From: Pinisolibacter sp040275425
Lineage (GTDB): Bacteria; Pseudomonadota; Alphaproteobacteria; Rhizobiales; Ancalomicrobiaceae
Reading direction: 5' to 3'
Length of the DNA stretch: 20,479 nt
NCBI GenBank assembly: GCA_040275425.1
Contig: JBEOKB010000129.1
Location: 1-20,479, forward strand
The notes beneath the pieces are model-generated. The model had not been told where the DNA came from, made no database searches, and worked only from the letters and a program-made list of their open reading frames with translations. The position numbers and the translations under genes are program-made. The first letter of the stretch is position 1. Every line of letters begins with the position of its first letter. Below, in pieces: positions 6,425-12,664 of the stretch.

Positions 6425-7090
6425 TCAGCGCAGAACCAGGTTGCGCTTCTTGGCGGTGTCGCGCGCCAGCATCGCGCTGAGGCGCTGTTCGGCGCTCTTG
6501 CTCACCCGGCGGGAGAGATTGCGGGCGATCGAAGGCGGCAGATCGGGCCGATTGGCCAGCGCCGCGTCCATGTCCGGATTGTCGGCGGCGAGTTCGCCGA
6601 GCTTCTCGAAGGCGGCGTTCGACAGTTCCGCGCCCGTGTTGGACGCCAGCGCCAACAGCACCTTGACCGAGCCGCCCGACACCAGCCGATCGGTCACCGG
6701 CGCCTTGGTCCGCGGCCGTTGAGCGATCATCATGTAGGTGAGTTCGCGCTTGTCGTCGTCCATCAACTCGATCAGGCGCTCCTGGCTGAGCTGCCCGCGC
6801 TCGATCAGCGGCCGCGCCACCAGATAGACGTCCTTGAGCATGTGATCGACCAGCCGCTGCGGCGCCTCGCCGACGTCGGCCAACGTGTTGGCGAAGGCCA
6901 TGCGCTCGAACAGAGTGGCGGTGGCGAGAAGATCGATCGACACGTCGACGAACAGAGCGACCTGTTCGTCGGCGATCCGCCCGTGTCGCGCCGCGTAGAG
7001 ATCGCTCAGCTGACGCAGCAGCAGGCTCCGCTTCTCCTGCGGCGCACCCCGGGCTTCGTCCTTGATCCGGTTCAACAATGCTTCCTGCAT
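6425..7090 (-). CDS. DUF2336-like protein of unknown function inside the nif cluster
   Basis: 221 aa, Ala/Leu-rich and all-helical, with no signal peptide or membrane segment. Segments such as LADVGEAPQRLVDHMLKD, LIERGQLSQERLIELM and LAANTGAELS-like ALASNTGAELSNAAFEKLGELAADNPDMDAALANRPDLPPS resemble the helical repeats of DUF2336, an alphaproteobacterial family without a known activity. The protein is shorter than the roughly 350 aa usual for that family. ATG at 7090 is preceded by CGGAGCGGG at good spacing. It lies between the nifK terminator hairpin and the nifE sigma-54 promoter, in the same orientation as both, 195 nt from nifK. Codon use matches the neighbours. No sigma-54 element precedes it. 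Whether it serves nitrogen fixation is unknown; assignment to DUF2336 is by pattern only. Confidence 0.75.
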   Translation of the reverse strand: MQEALLNRIKDEARGAPQEKRSLLLRQLSDLYAARHGRIADEQVALFVDVSIDLLATATLFERMAFANTLADVGEAPQRLVDHMLKDVYLVARPLIERGQLSQERLIELMDDDKRELTYMMIAQRPRTKAPVTDRLVSGGSVKVLLALASNTGAELSNAAFEKLGELAADNPDMDAALANRPDLPPSIARNLSRRVSKSAEQRLSAMLARDTAKKRNLVLR

Positions 7091-7237
7091 CGACCCGCTC
7101 CGAGCACTCCCTCGGGAAAATAGCCCGGTAGTCGTGAATAACGATTTAATCGAAGGCGAATCCGCGCGCGTCCGAGCAAAGGCGGAGAGCGATCACCCTC
7201 CGTCGTTCGCCGCATGCGAACGATCGCGAACGCGAAA

Positions 7238-7259
7238 CGGCCGCCCCGAGGGGCGGCCG
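7238..7259 (-). terminator. Hairpin terminator after nifK
   Basis: CGGCCGCCCC (7238-7247) and GGGGCGGCCG (7250-7259) form a perfect 10-bp stem with a GA turn (a few closing pairs must open to make the loop). On the minus strand it is followed by TTTCGCG and lies 26 nt past the nifK stop. It probably ends the nifHDK transcript. Confidence 0.65.
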
Positions 7260-7285
7260 CACGCAGTGTCGCAAGTCCGACGAAC

Positions 7286-8824
7286 TCAGCGGGTGAGGTC
7301 GTAGGAGTAGTCGGTGACGCCGGCGACGATGGTCTCGCTGTCGAGCTTGTCGAACACCTTGTCGAGGATCGTCGTCAGCACGCGCAGGCCGCCCTGATAG
7401 CCCATCAGCGGGAAGCGGTGGTGGTGGTGACGATCGAAGATCGGGAAGGTGAGACGGATCAGCGGCGTGCCGGTGTCGCGCTCGAGGTACTTGCCGTAGG
7501 AGTTGCCGATCATGAAGTCGACCGGCTCGGTGAAGAGCAGCGAGCGCAGGTGCCACAGGTCCTTGCCCGCCCACACCTGAGCCGACTTGCCGAACGGATT
7601 GGCCGCCAGCATTTCCTTCATCTGCGCTTCCCACGCCTTGGTGCCGTTGGTGGCCAGACAGTGGGTCGGCTCGCCGCCGGTCTCCATGACGAACTGGGCC
7701 ATCGCCTGCACGAAGTCCGGGTCGCCGTAGATCGCGTACTTCTTGCCGTGCAGATGCGACTGGCTGTCGGCCATCGCGTCGACGAGACGGCCGCGCTCCA
7801 TGCGGATCGCCTCCGGGATCGCCTTGCCCGAGAGCTCCGAGACCTTCATCAGGAAGGCGTCGGTGGCGCGGATGCCGAGCGGATAGTGGAACGCCGCGAC
7901 CTCCTGGCCCTTCTCGGCGATGTAGTCCATCGTCTTGCGGGTGTTCCAGTACTGCAGCGAGATCGTGCCCTTGGCGTCGAGCGCGCCCTTGACCTGATCG
8001 ATCGTGGTGCCGCCGTCGTACATGCGATACTCGCCGTCCGAGGGGGTGTCGAACTGGTCGGAGGCGTCCGAGACGAAGGTGTACTCGACGCCCATCATGT
8101 CGAGCAGGCGCTTCAGCTCGCGGTTGTTGCCGACGCAGTAGCCGTCGAAGCCCGGGATGATGTTGATCGAGGTGCCGGGCTTGCGCTCCTCGGACTTCCA
8201 GAAGTTCTCCAGAATGCCCTTGATCATGTTGTCGTAGCCGTCGACGTGGGAGCCGACGAACGCCGGTGTGTGGGCGTAGGGAACCGGGTACTCTTCCGGA
8301 ACGGAGCCCTTCTTCTTGGCGTTCGAGATGAAGCCCTGAAGGTCGTCACCGATGACTTCCGCCATGCAGGTGGTCGACACGGCGATCATCTTCGGCTCGT
8401 ACAGCGAGTGGCAGTTGGCCAGACCGTCGATCATGTTCTGCAGGCCGCCGAACACCGCCGCGTCCTCGGTCATCGACGAGGACACCGCCGAGCACGGCTC
8501 CTTGAAGTGGCGCGAGAGATGCGAGCGATAGTAGGCGACGCAGCCCTGCGAGCCGTGCACGAAGCTCATGCACTTCTCGAAGCCGGCGGCGGCGAACACC
8601 GCGCCGAGCGGCTGACACGCCTTGGCCGGGTTGATCACCAGCGACTCGCGAGCGAAGTTCTTCTCGCGATAGTCCCAGGTCTTGGTGTGCTCGCCCTGTT
8701 CGGCGACCTTGTCGTCGGACACCGGGCACTCGAACTGCGCCCGCTTGTTCTTGAACATCTCCTGATACTCGGGCTCGCGGAAGAGCGGAGCGTGGTCGAG
8801 CACCTTGTCTACGGACTGCGGCAT
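7286..8824 (-). CDS. nifK: Nitrogenase MoFe protein beta subunit
   Basis: 512 aa. NifK forms the alpha2beta2 MoFe protein with NifD and holds half of each P-cluster. The ligands C70 (AKACQPLGA), C95 (HGSQGCVAYY) and C153 (TTCMAEVIGDD) are present. Residue 99 is Tyr and residue 188 is Ala (TPAFVGSH), the pair seen in Gluconacetobacter diazotrophicus, where a tyrosine replaces the serine ligand of the oxidised P-cluster. ATG at 8824 (MPQSVDKVLDHAPLF, the family start) is preceded by AGAGGTGA; a GTG three codons upstream is unlikely. It is the last gene of nifHDK, 173 nt after nifD, and is followed by a strong hairpin. Confidence 0.98.
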   Translation of the reverse strand: MPQSVDKVLDHAPLFREPEYQEMFKNKRAQFECPVSDDKVAEQGEHTKTWDYREKNFARESLVINPAKACQPLGAVFAAAGFEKCMSFVHGSQGCVAYYRSHLSRHFKEPCSAVSSSMTEDAAVFGGLQNMIDGLANCHSLYEPKMIAVSTTCMAEVIGDDLQGFISNAKKKGSVPEEYPVPYAHTPAFVGSHVDGYDNMIKGILENFWKSEERKPGTSINIIPGFDGYCVGNNRELKRLLDMMGVEYTFVSDASDQFDTPSDGEYRMYDGGTTIDQVKGALDAKGTISLQYWNTRKTMDYIAEKGQEVAAFHYPLGIRATDAFLMKVSELSGKAIPEAIRMERGRLVDAMADSQSHLHGKKYAIYGDPDFVQAMAQFVMETGGEPTHCLATNGTKAWEAQMKEMLAANPFGKSAQVWAGKDLWHLRSLLFTEPVDFMIGNSYGKYLERDTGTPLIRLTFPIFDRHHHHRFPLMGYQGGLRVLTTILDKVFDKLDSETIVAGVTDYSYDLTR

Positions 8825-8954
8825 GACTGTCACCTCTCTCGGGTCTCCGCGCCATACGGCGGACGACCTCTCAGGGTGTGAGCGGGGGATCGCGCGGGCG
8901 GTCGGGCTCGCGGCGCTGCATCGTTCGTCGGGCTGTCGCCTCTTGGTCCGAGGG

Positions 8955-8980
8955 CCCCTTCGCCCATGAGGGCGAAGGGG
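8955..8980 (-). other. Strong intercistronic hairpin between nifD and nifK
   Basis: CCCCTTCGCCC (8955-8965) and GGGCGAAGGGG (8970-8980) form a perfect 11-bp stem with an ATGA loop, 17 nt past the nifD stop. No T-run follows. It looks like an RNA-stabilising or REP-like element rather than a full terminator, because nifK follows without its own recognisable promoter. Confidence 0.7.
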
Positions 8981-8997
8981 AGATCACTCGGTCCGCC

Positions 8998-10500
8998 TCA
9001 CTCGGCGGCGGCGGCCAGTTCGGCCTTGTCGGCCCAGGGCGCATCGAACAGATCCCAGACGGGATTGTTGATGGCCAGGTCCATGTCGCGAGCGAAGATC
9101 GCGAAGCCGTCGTAGCCGTGGTAGGGGCCGGAGTAGTCCCAGGAATGCATCTGACGGAACGGAATGCCCATCTTCTGCACCGGATACTTCTCCTTGATGC
9201 CCGAGCCGACCAGATCCGGACGGATCTTCTCGATGAACTTCTCGAGCTCGTAGCCGGTGACGTCGTCGTAGATCAGCGTGCCCTTCTTCACGTAGTGACC
9301 GGTGCGCTGATAGTCGTCGTTGTGGGCGAATTCATAGCCGGTGCCGGCGATCTCCATGCCGAGGTCTTCGTAGGCGTTGACCACGTGACGGGGGCGCAGG
9401 CCACCGACGTAGAGCATCACCGTCTTGCCCTTGAGGCGCGGGCCGTACTTCTCCTTGACGCCGTCGACGAGTGGCTTGTACTTGGCGATGACCGCTTCCG
9501 CCTTGGCCTCGATCTCGGGGCCGTAGTGCTTGGCGATCTTGCGAAGCGAAGCCTCGATCTGCGACGGGCCGAAGAAGTTGTACTCCATCCACGGAATACC
9601 GTACTTCTCTTCCATGTGCCGGCAGATGTAGTTCATCGAGCGGTAGCAGTGGATGAGGTTGAGCTTGGCGTGAACCGCGTTCTCGACCTCGGCCAGCGTG
9701 GCGTCGCCCGACCAGTTGCCGACCACGCGCAGGCCGATCTCCTCGAGCAGGATACGGGAGGCCCAGGCGTCGCCGCCGATGTTGTAGTCGCCGATGACGT
9801 TGACGTCGTAGGGCGTGGTGACGACTTCGCGTTCCTTCTTGTCGAACACCCAGTCCCGGATCGCGTCGTTGGCGATGTGGTGACCGAGCGACTGCGACAC
9901 GCCGCGGAAGCCCTCGCAGCGCACCGGAACGATGGTCGTGTCATGCTCCTTGGCCTTCTTCTTCGACACCGCTTCGATGTCGTCGCCGATCAGGCCGATC
10001 GGGCACTCCGACTGCACCGAGATGCCGGCGGCGAGCGGGAACAGAACCTCGATCTCGTCGATGATCTTCTCGAGCTTCTTGTCGCCGCCGAACACGATGT
10101 CACGCTCCTGGAAGTCGGAGGTGAACTGCATCGTGACGAAGGTGTCGATGCCGGTCTTGCCGATATAGTAGTTGCGGCGCTGGGACCAGGAGTACTGACC
10201 GCAGCCGACGGGCCCGTGGGAGATGTGGACCATGTCCTTGATCGGACCCCACACCACGCCCTTGGAACCGGCGTAGGCGCAGCCGCGGATGGTCATCACG
10301 CCCGGGATCGACTTGATGTTCGACTTGACGTCGCACTCGGTGACCGGACGGGCCTCGCCCTCGATCTCCTCGGTGCCGGCGTCGGAAGCGACCGACAGGT
10401 GCTTCTTGCGGCGCTTGGCGAACTTGTCGGGGTACTGAGCGAGAACCTCCTCGATCAGCTTCTCGTTGAATTCGCCGTCGTTTTCATAATCGAGGCTCAT
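8998..10500 (-). CDS. nifD: Nitrogenase MoFe protein alpha subunit
   Basis: 500 aa. NifD binds FeMo-cofactor and shares the P-cluster with NifK. P-cluster cysteines are C74 (RGCAYAGSKG), C100 (GPVGCGQYSW) and C166 (SECPIGLIGDD). The cofactor ligands are C285 (NLIHCYRSMNYI) and H452 (RQMHSWDYSGPYHG), and the proton/substrate histidine is at H207 (SLGHHIAND). The insert set is that of a molybdenum enzyme; no AnfD or VnfD features are seen. ATG at 10500 is preceded by GAGGGGGG. It lies 141 nt after nifH, with a hairpin following each gene, an arrangement often linked to unequal NifH:NifDK mRNA levels. Confidence 0.99.
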   Translation of the reverse strand: MSLDYENDGEFNEKLIEEVLAQYPDKFAKRRKKHLSVASDAGTEEIEGEARPVTECDVKSNIKSIPGVMTIRGCAYAGSKGVVWGPIKDMVHISHGPVGCGQYSWSQRRNYYIGKTGIDTFVTMQFTSDFQERDIVFGGDKKLEKIIDEIEVLFPLAAGISVQSECPIGLIGDDIEAVSKKKAKEHDTTIVPVRCEGFRGVSQSLGHHIANDAIRDWVFDKKEREVVTTPYDVNVIGDYNIGGDAWASRILLEEIGLRVVGNWSGDATLAEVENAVHAKLNLIHCYRSMNYICRHMEEKYGIPWMEYNFFGPSQIEASLRKIAKHYGPEIEAKAEAVIAKYKPLVDGVKEKYGPRLKGKTVMLYVGGLRPRHVVNAYEDLGMEIAGTGYEFAHNDDYQRTGHYVKKGTLIYDDVTGYELEKFIEKIRPDLVGSGIKEKYPVQKMGIPFRQMHSWDYSGPYHGYDGFAIFARDMDLAINNPVWDLFDAPWADKAELAAAAE

Positions 10501-10605
10501 GGAACCCCCCTCTGATCGATCCCCGTTCGGGATCAGGAGCTGTCACGCCCCGTGGCCTGGGGCGGGTTCGGATCAAAGGCGGTGTGGGACCGCCCGGGGA
10601 AGGCC

Positions 10606-10634
10606 GGATCGCGGGAGCGCGCCCCCCGCGATCC
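10606..10634 (-). other. Hairpin directly after nifH
   Basis: GGATCGCGGG (10606-10615) pairs perfectly with CCCGCGATCC (10625-10634) over a 9-nt loop, starting 7 nt past the nifH stop. A comparable nifH-nifD intergenic stem is known in other diazotrophs and is thought to protect nifH mRNA. A weaker stem (GATCCC/GGGATC, 10518-10534) lies just before nifD. Confidence 0.7.
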
Positions 10635-10641
10635 GAGCGCG

Positions 10642-11526
10642 TCACTGCGCGGCGGCTTCCTTGGCCTGAAGCTCCGCGAGCTGCTGCTCCTCGGTCTTCA
10701 TGATGCCGAACTCGATGAGCATGTCCTCGAGCTCTTCCATGGTGATCGGGGTCGGGATGACGCCCTTGCCGGAGTTGTTGTGGATCTTCTCGGCGAGCAT
10801 CCGGTACTCCTTGGCCTGCTGGCTGTCGGGAGCGTACTGGATGACCGTCTGGCGACGCAGCTCGGCGTGCTGGACGATGTTGTCGCGCGGCACGAAGTGG
10901 ATGAGCTTGCAGCCCAGACGCTCGGCGAGCGCTTCGGCGAGCTCGAGCTCCTTGTCGGTCTGGCGCTCGTTGCAGATCAGGCCGCCCAGGCGCACGCCGC
11001 CGGAATGGGCGTACTTCAGAATGCCCTTGGCGATGTTGTTGGCGGCGTAGAGCGCCATCATCTCGCCGGACATGACGATGTAGATCTCCTGGGCCTTGTT
11101 CTCGCGGATCGGCATCGCGAAGCCGCCGCAGACGACGTCGCCGAGCACGTCGTAGGACACGTAGTCCACGTCGTCGTAGGCGCCGTTCTCTTCCAGGAAG
11201 TTGATGGCGGTGATGACGCCGCGACCGGCGCAGCCCACGCCCGGCTCCGGACCGCCGGACTCGGTGCACTTGATGCCCTTGTAGCCGATCTTCATGACGT
11301 CCTCGATCTCGAGGTCCTCGACCGAACCGGCCTCGGCGGCGAGATGAAGAACGGTGTCCTGAAGCTTGGTGTTCAGGATCAGGCGGGTGGAGTCCGCCTT
11401 CGGATCGCAGCCGACGATCAGGATCTTCTGACCCATCTCGACGAGCGCGGCGAGAGTATTCTGGGAGGTGGTGGACTTGCCGATGCCACCCTTGCCGTAG
11501 AAGGCGATCTGCCGAAGCTTGGCCAT
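10642..11526 (-). CDS. nifH: Nitrogenase iron protein (dinitrogenase reductase)
   Basis: 294 aa. NifH is a homodimeric ATPase that passes electrons to NifDK and also serves FeMo-cofactor and P-cluster maturation. The Walker A loop is GKGGIGKST (residues 11-19). The bridging [4Fe-4S] cysteines are C99 and C133, and Arg102 (GCAGRG) is the residue that DraT ADP-ribosylates in other alphaproteobacteria. The MAKLRQIAFYGKGG start fixes ATG at 11526. The upstream sigma-54 element, IHF-like site and NifA site form a canonical nifH promoter. The Shine-Dalgarno GGGG sits in the loop of a 7-bp hairpin ending 1 nt before the ATG. Confidence 0.99.
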   Translation of the reverse strand: MAKLRQIAFYGKGGIGKSTTSQNTLAALVEMGQKILIVGCDPKADSTRLILNTKLQDTVLHLAAEAGSVEDLEIEDVMKIGYKGIKCTESGGPEPGVGCAGRGVITAINFLEENGAYDDVDYVSYDVLGDVVCGGFAMPIRENKAQEIYIVMSGEMMALYAANNIAKGILKYAHSGGVRLGGLICNERQTDKELELAEALAERLGCKLIHFVPRDNIVQHAELRRQTVIQYAPDSQQAKEYRMLAEKIHNNSGKGVIPTPITMEELEDMLIEFGIMKTEEQQLAELQAKEAAAQ

Positions 11527-11527
11527 G

Positions 11528-11545
11528 TTTCGAACCCCTTCGAAA
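11528..11545 (-). promoter_or_regulatory. nifH Shine-Dalgarno presented in a hairpin loop
   Basis: On the transcribed strand TTTCGAA-GGGG-TTCGAAA forms a perfect 7-bp stem with the purine-rich GGGG as its loop, ending one base before the nifH ATG. The GAAGGGG stretch is the only plausible ribosome-binding site, so the structure decides its accessibility. Confidence 0.6.
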
Positions 11546-11555
11546 TTTCTGGTCG

Positions 11556-11574
11556 GGCATCGGTCTTCGATGCC
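11556..11574 (-). other. Second hairpin in the nifH leader
   Basis: GGCATCG (11556-11562) and CGATGCC (11568-11574) form a perfect 7-bp stem with a 5-nt loop, about +34 to +52 from the predicted nifH start. Confidence 0.55.
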
Positions 11575-11618
11575 GTTCGTCCGTTCGGCAGCTTCCGCCG
11601 CCTCGCAGCCCAGTGGTT

Positions 11619-11633
11619 TCAAGCTTCGTGCCA
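11619..11633 (-). promoter_or_regulatory. Sigma-54 -24/-12 promoter of nifHDK
   Basis: The minus strand reads TGGCAC-GAAGC-TTGA (11633 to 11619): a perfect -24 element and one mismatch (TTGA for TTGC) at -12. The predicted start is near 11607, giving a leader of about 81 nt. It is placed 92 bp downstream of NifA site 1. Confidence 0.8.
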
Positions 11634-11676
11634 ACTCTCCTCGACGGTCGGGCGAAATTTTTTAACTTAATGAAAA

Positions 11677-11689
11677 CAAATGGTTGACG
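11677..11689. promoter_or_regulatory. Putative IHF site between nifH UAS and promoter
   Basis: CAA-ATGG-TTGAC resembles the IHF consensus read on this strand (YAA-N4-TTGAT). It is flanked by an A/T-rich tract (11656-11680) that stands out in this GC-rich window. The position between activator site and promoter is where IHF bends DNA in nif promoters. Confidence 0.5.
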
Positions 11690-11723
11690 CTGAGAAATCG
11701 CGCCGCCGCCGCCCGACGCCGAG

Positions 11724-11751
11724 CTGTCGCGACCCCGACATTTCCCGACAG
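11724..11751 (+). repeat. Direct repeat copy 1 carrying NifA site 1
   Basis: A 28-nt block beginning CTGTCGCGACCCCGACA and ending CCCGACAG. It differs from copy 2 (11942-11970) by one substitution and one inserted T. Outer CTGTCG/CGACAG arms are also inverted repeats. Confidence 0.8.
11725..11740. promoter_or_regulatory. NifA upstream activator site 1 (nifH)
   Basis: TGT-CGCGACCCCG-ACA is an exact TGT-N10-ACA, 92 bp upstream of the nifH -24 element, within the usual range for NifA enhancer sites. Confidence 0.8.
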
Positions 11752-11941
11752 GCCGTGTCGAAACATCGCCGGAATCCGTCGCCCGGCCGCCCTCGCGGAC
11801 GCCTCCACCACCCCTTTTCGCCCATGAGCGGGACGAACCGCACCGACGCGCTCGCCTCGCCCCTCCCGAACGAGGGGTCCGCCGGGGCCTCCCCCTCGGC
11901 GCCCACCCGCGACACTCACGAGCGATCGCCTGCGACAGCCC

Positions 11942-11970
11942 CTGTCTCGACCCCGACATTTTCCCGACAG
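11942..11970 (+). repeat. Direct repeat copy 2 carrying NifA site 2
   Basis: A 29-nt block beginning CTGTCTCGACCCCGACA and ending CCCGACAG, in the same orientation as copy 1 and 218 nt away. The two copies flank the middle of the divergent control region. Confidence 0.8.
11943..11958. promoter_or_regulatory. NifA upstream activator site 2 (fdxD)
   Basis: TGT-CTCGACCCCG-ACA is an exact TGT-N10-ACA. It lies 107 bp upstream of the fdxD -24 element and about 310 bp upstream of that of nifH, so it most likely serves fdxD. Confidence 0.75.
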
Positions 11971-12064
11971 AGCGCGGCGCGGACCCGCCGGTCGACCGGC
12001 GTCGCGGCCGCCCTCGCGGCGGAAATCTGCGGATTCGCGCGCGCCCGGCCTCGTGCGCCCCCCT

Positions 12065-12079
12065 TGGCGCGGCCCTTGC
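12065..12079 (+). promoter_or_regulatory. Probable sigma-54 promoter of fdxD
   Basis: TGGCGC-GGCCC-TTGC matches TGGCAC-N5-TTGC with one change in the -24 box. The predicted start is near 12091. It is placed correctly between NifA site 2 and fdxD. Confidence 0.65.
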
Positions 12080-12118
12080 TCTGATCGCCGTGACGCGACC
12101 TTCGCGACCCGCACGAGG

Positions 12119-12135
12119 GACGGCCCACGGCCGTC
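12119..12135 (+). other. Hairpin in the fdxD leader
   Basis: GACGGCC-CAC-GGCCGTC, a perfect 7-bp stem that can be extended by G-U pairs, lies about +29 to +45 of the predicted fdxD transcript. Confidence 0.5.
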
Positions 12136-12193
12136 TTCTCGCCGGGTGGCGAAGGCGGCGTCGTCCGATCATCAGTCGAGCGGAGCCGTTTCG

Positions 12194-12562
12194 ATGGCCA
12201 ATGTCACCTTTTCCTCCCCCCTCCTCCACAAGGACGTGACGGTCTACGCCGTCGCCGGCGATCGCGGCACGATCCTGTCCGTCGCCGAGAAGAACAAGAT
12301 TCCGATCCCCTTCGAATGCCGCGACGGCGAATGCGGCTCCTGCCTCATCGAGGTCGTCACCCTGACCGGCAAGACCATGGGCTCGATGCTCACCGACAAG
12401 GAGAAGAGCCAGCTCCGGTCGCTCGGCAAGATCACCGCCGCCGACGTCGCCAAGGCCGAGACCGACGACATCGCCCCGAAGTACCGGCTCGCCTGCCAGT
12501 ACATCGTGCGCGATCAGGACATCCTGGTGAAGTTCGCCGGCGCTCCCGGCGGCGCGGACTGA
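12194..12562 (+). CDS. fdxD: Nif-associated 2Fe-2S ferredoxin, FdxD type
   Basis: 122 aa. A plant-type [2Fe-2S] ferredoxin with C42-x4-C47-x2-C50 (ECRDGECGSC) and the fourth ligand C101 (RLACQYIV). The overall form resembles Rhodobacter capsulatus FdV (fdxD), which is encoded beside nifHDK and expressed with it; fdxC-type FdIV is the alternative. It presumably carries electrons to or around nitrogenase in the cytoplasm. ATG at 12194 follows CGGAG at normal spacing; the in-frame sequence upstream is Arg/Ser-rich and not credible. It is divergent from nifH, headed by its own NifA site and sigma-54-like promoter, and followed 102 nt later by the ferritin-like gene, probably in one operon. Confidence 0.88.
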   Translation: MANVTFSSPLLHKDVTVYAVAGDRGTILSVAEKNKIPIPFECRDGECGSCLIEVVTLTGKTMGSMLTDKEKSQLRSLGKITAADVAKAETDDIAPKYRLACQYIVRDQDILVKFAGAPGGAD

Positions 12563-12664
12563 CCCGGTCGGTCGGTCGGCCGCACCCGCGCCCGACCGAT
12601 CTCCGGTCCCACGCCCCGTCCCCGCGCGCCACCGCGCGAGGTCTCACCGACGAGGAGACGATCG

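Larger units (their letters stand above)
11527..12193. promoter_or_regulatory. 667-bp divergent control region, nifH / fdxD
   Basis: No gene is supported here; open frames across it are arginine/proline-rich shadows. From the nifH side it holds two leader hairpins, a sigma-54 promoter, an A/T-rich tract with an IHF-like site, and NifA site 1. From the fdxD side it holds NifA site 2, a weaker sigma-54 element and a leader hairpin. Between the two NifA sites are a degenerate CCCCTTTTCGCCCATGAG block (11811-11828) and a CCCCTC/GAGGGG stem (11860-11877). A 16-bp perfect palindrome (CGCCGGTC-GACCGGCG, 11986-12001) lies downstream of site 2. Confidence 0.8.

Noticed and set aside
7130..7160. A/T-rich patch upstream of the DUF2336 gene with the CGATT-T-AATCG palindrome (7142-7152), considered as a sigma-70 promoter or FixK/FNR box
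   Set aside because: No TTGAT-N4-ATCAA and no -35/-10 pair at acceptable spacing could be supported.
7214..8881. Long plus-strand open frame opposite nifK, and a similar one opposite nifD (8878-10515)
   Set aside because: The composition is repetitive Val/Leu/Asp/His with no recognisable domain, and both are fully antisense to conserved nitrogenase genes.
11986..12001. 16-bp perfect palindrome CGCCGGTC-GACCGGCG in the nifH-fdxD region
   Set aside because: In sequence this GC-rich, palindromes of this composition are expected. It is not at a position tied to either promoter, so it is not called a binding site.
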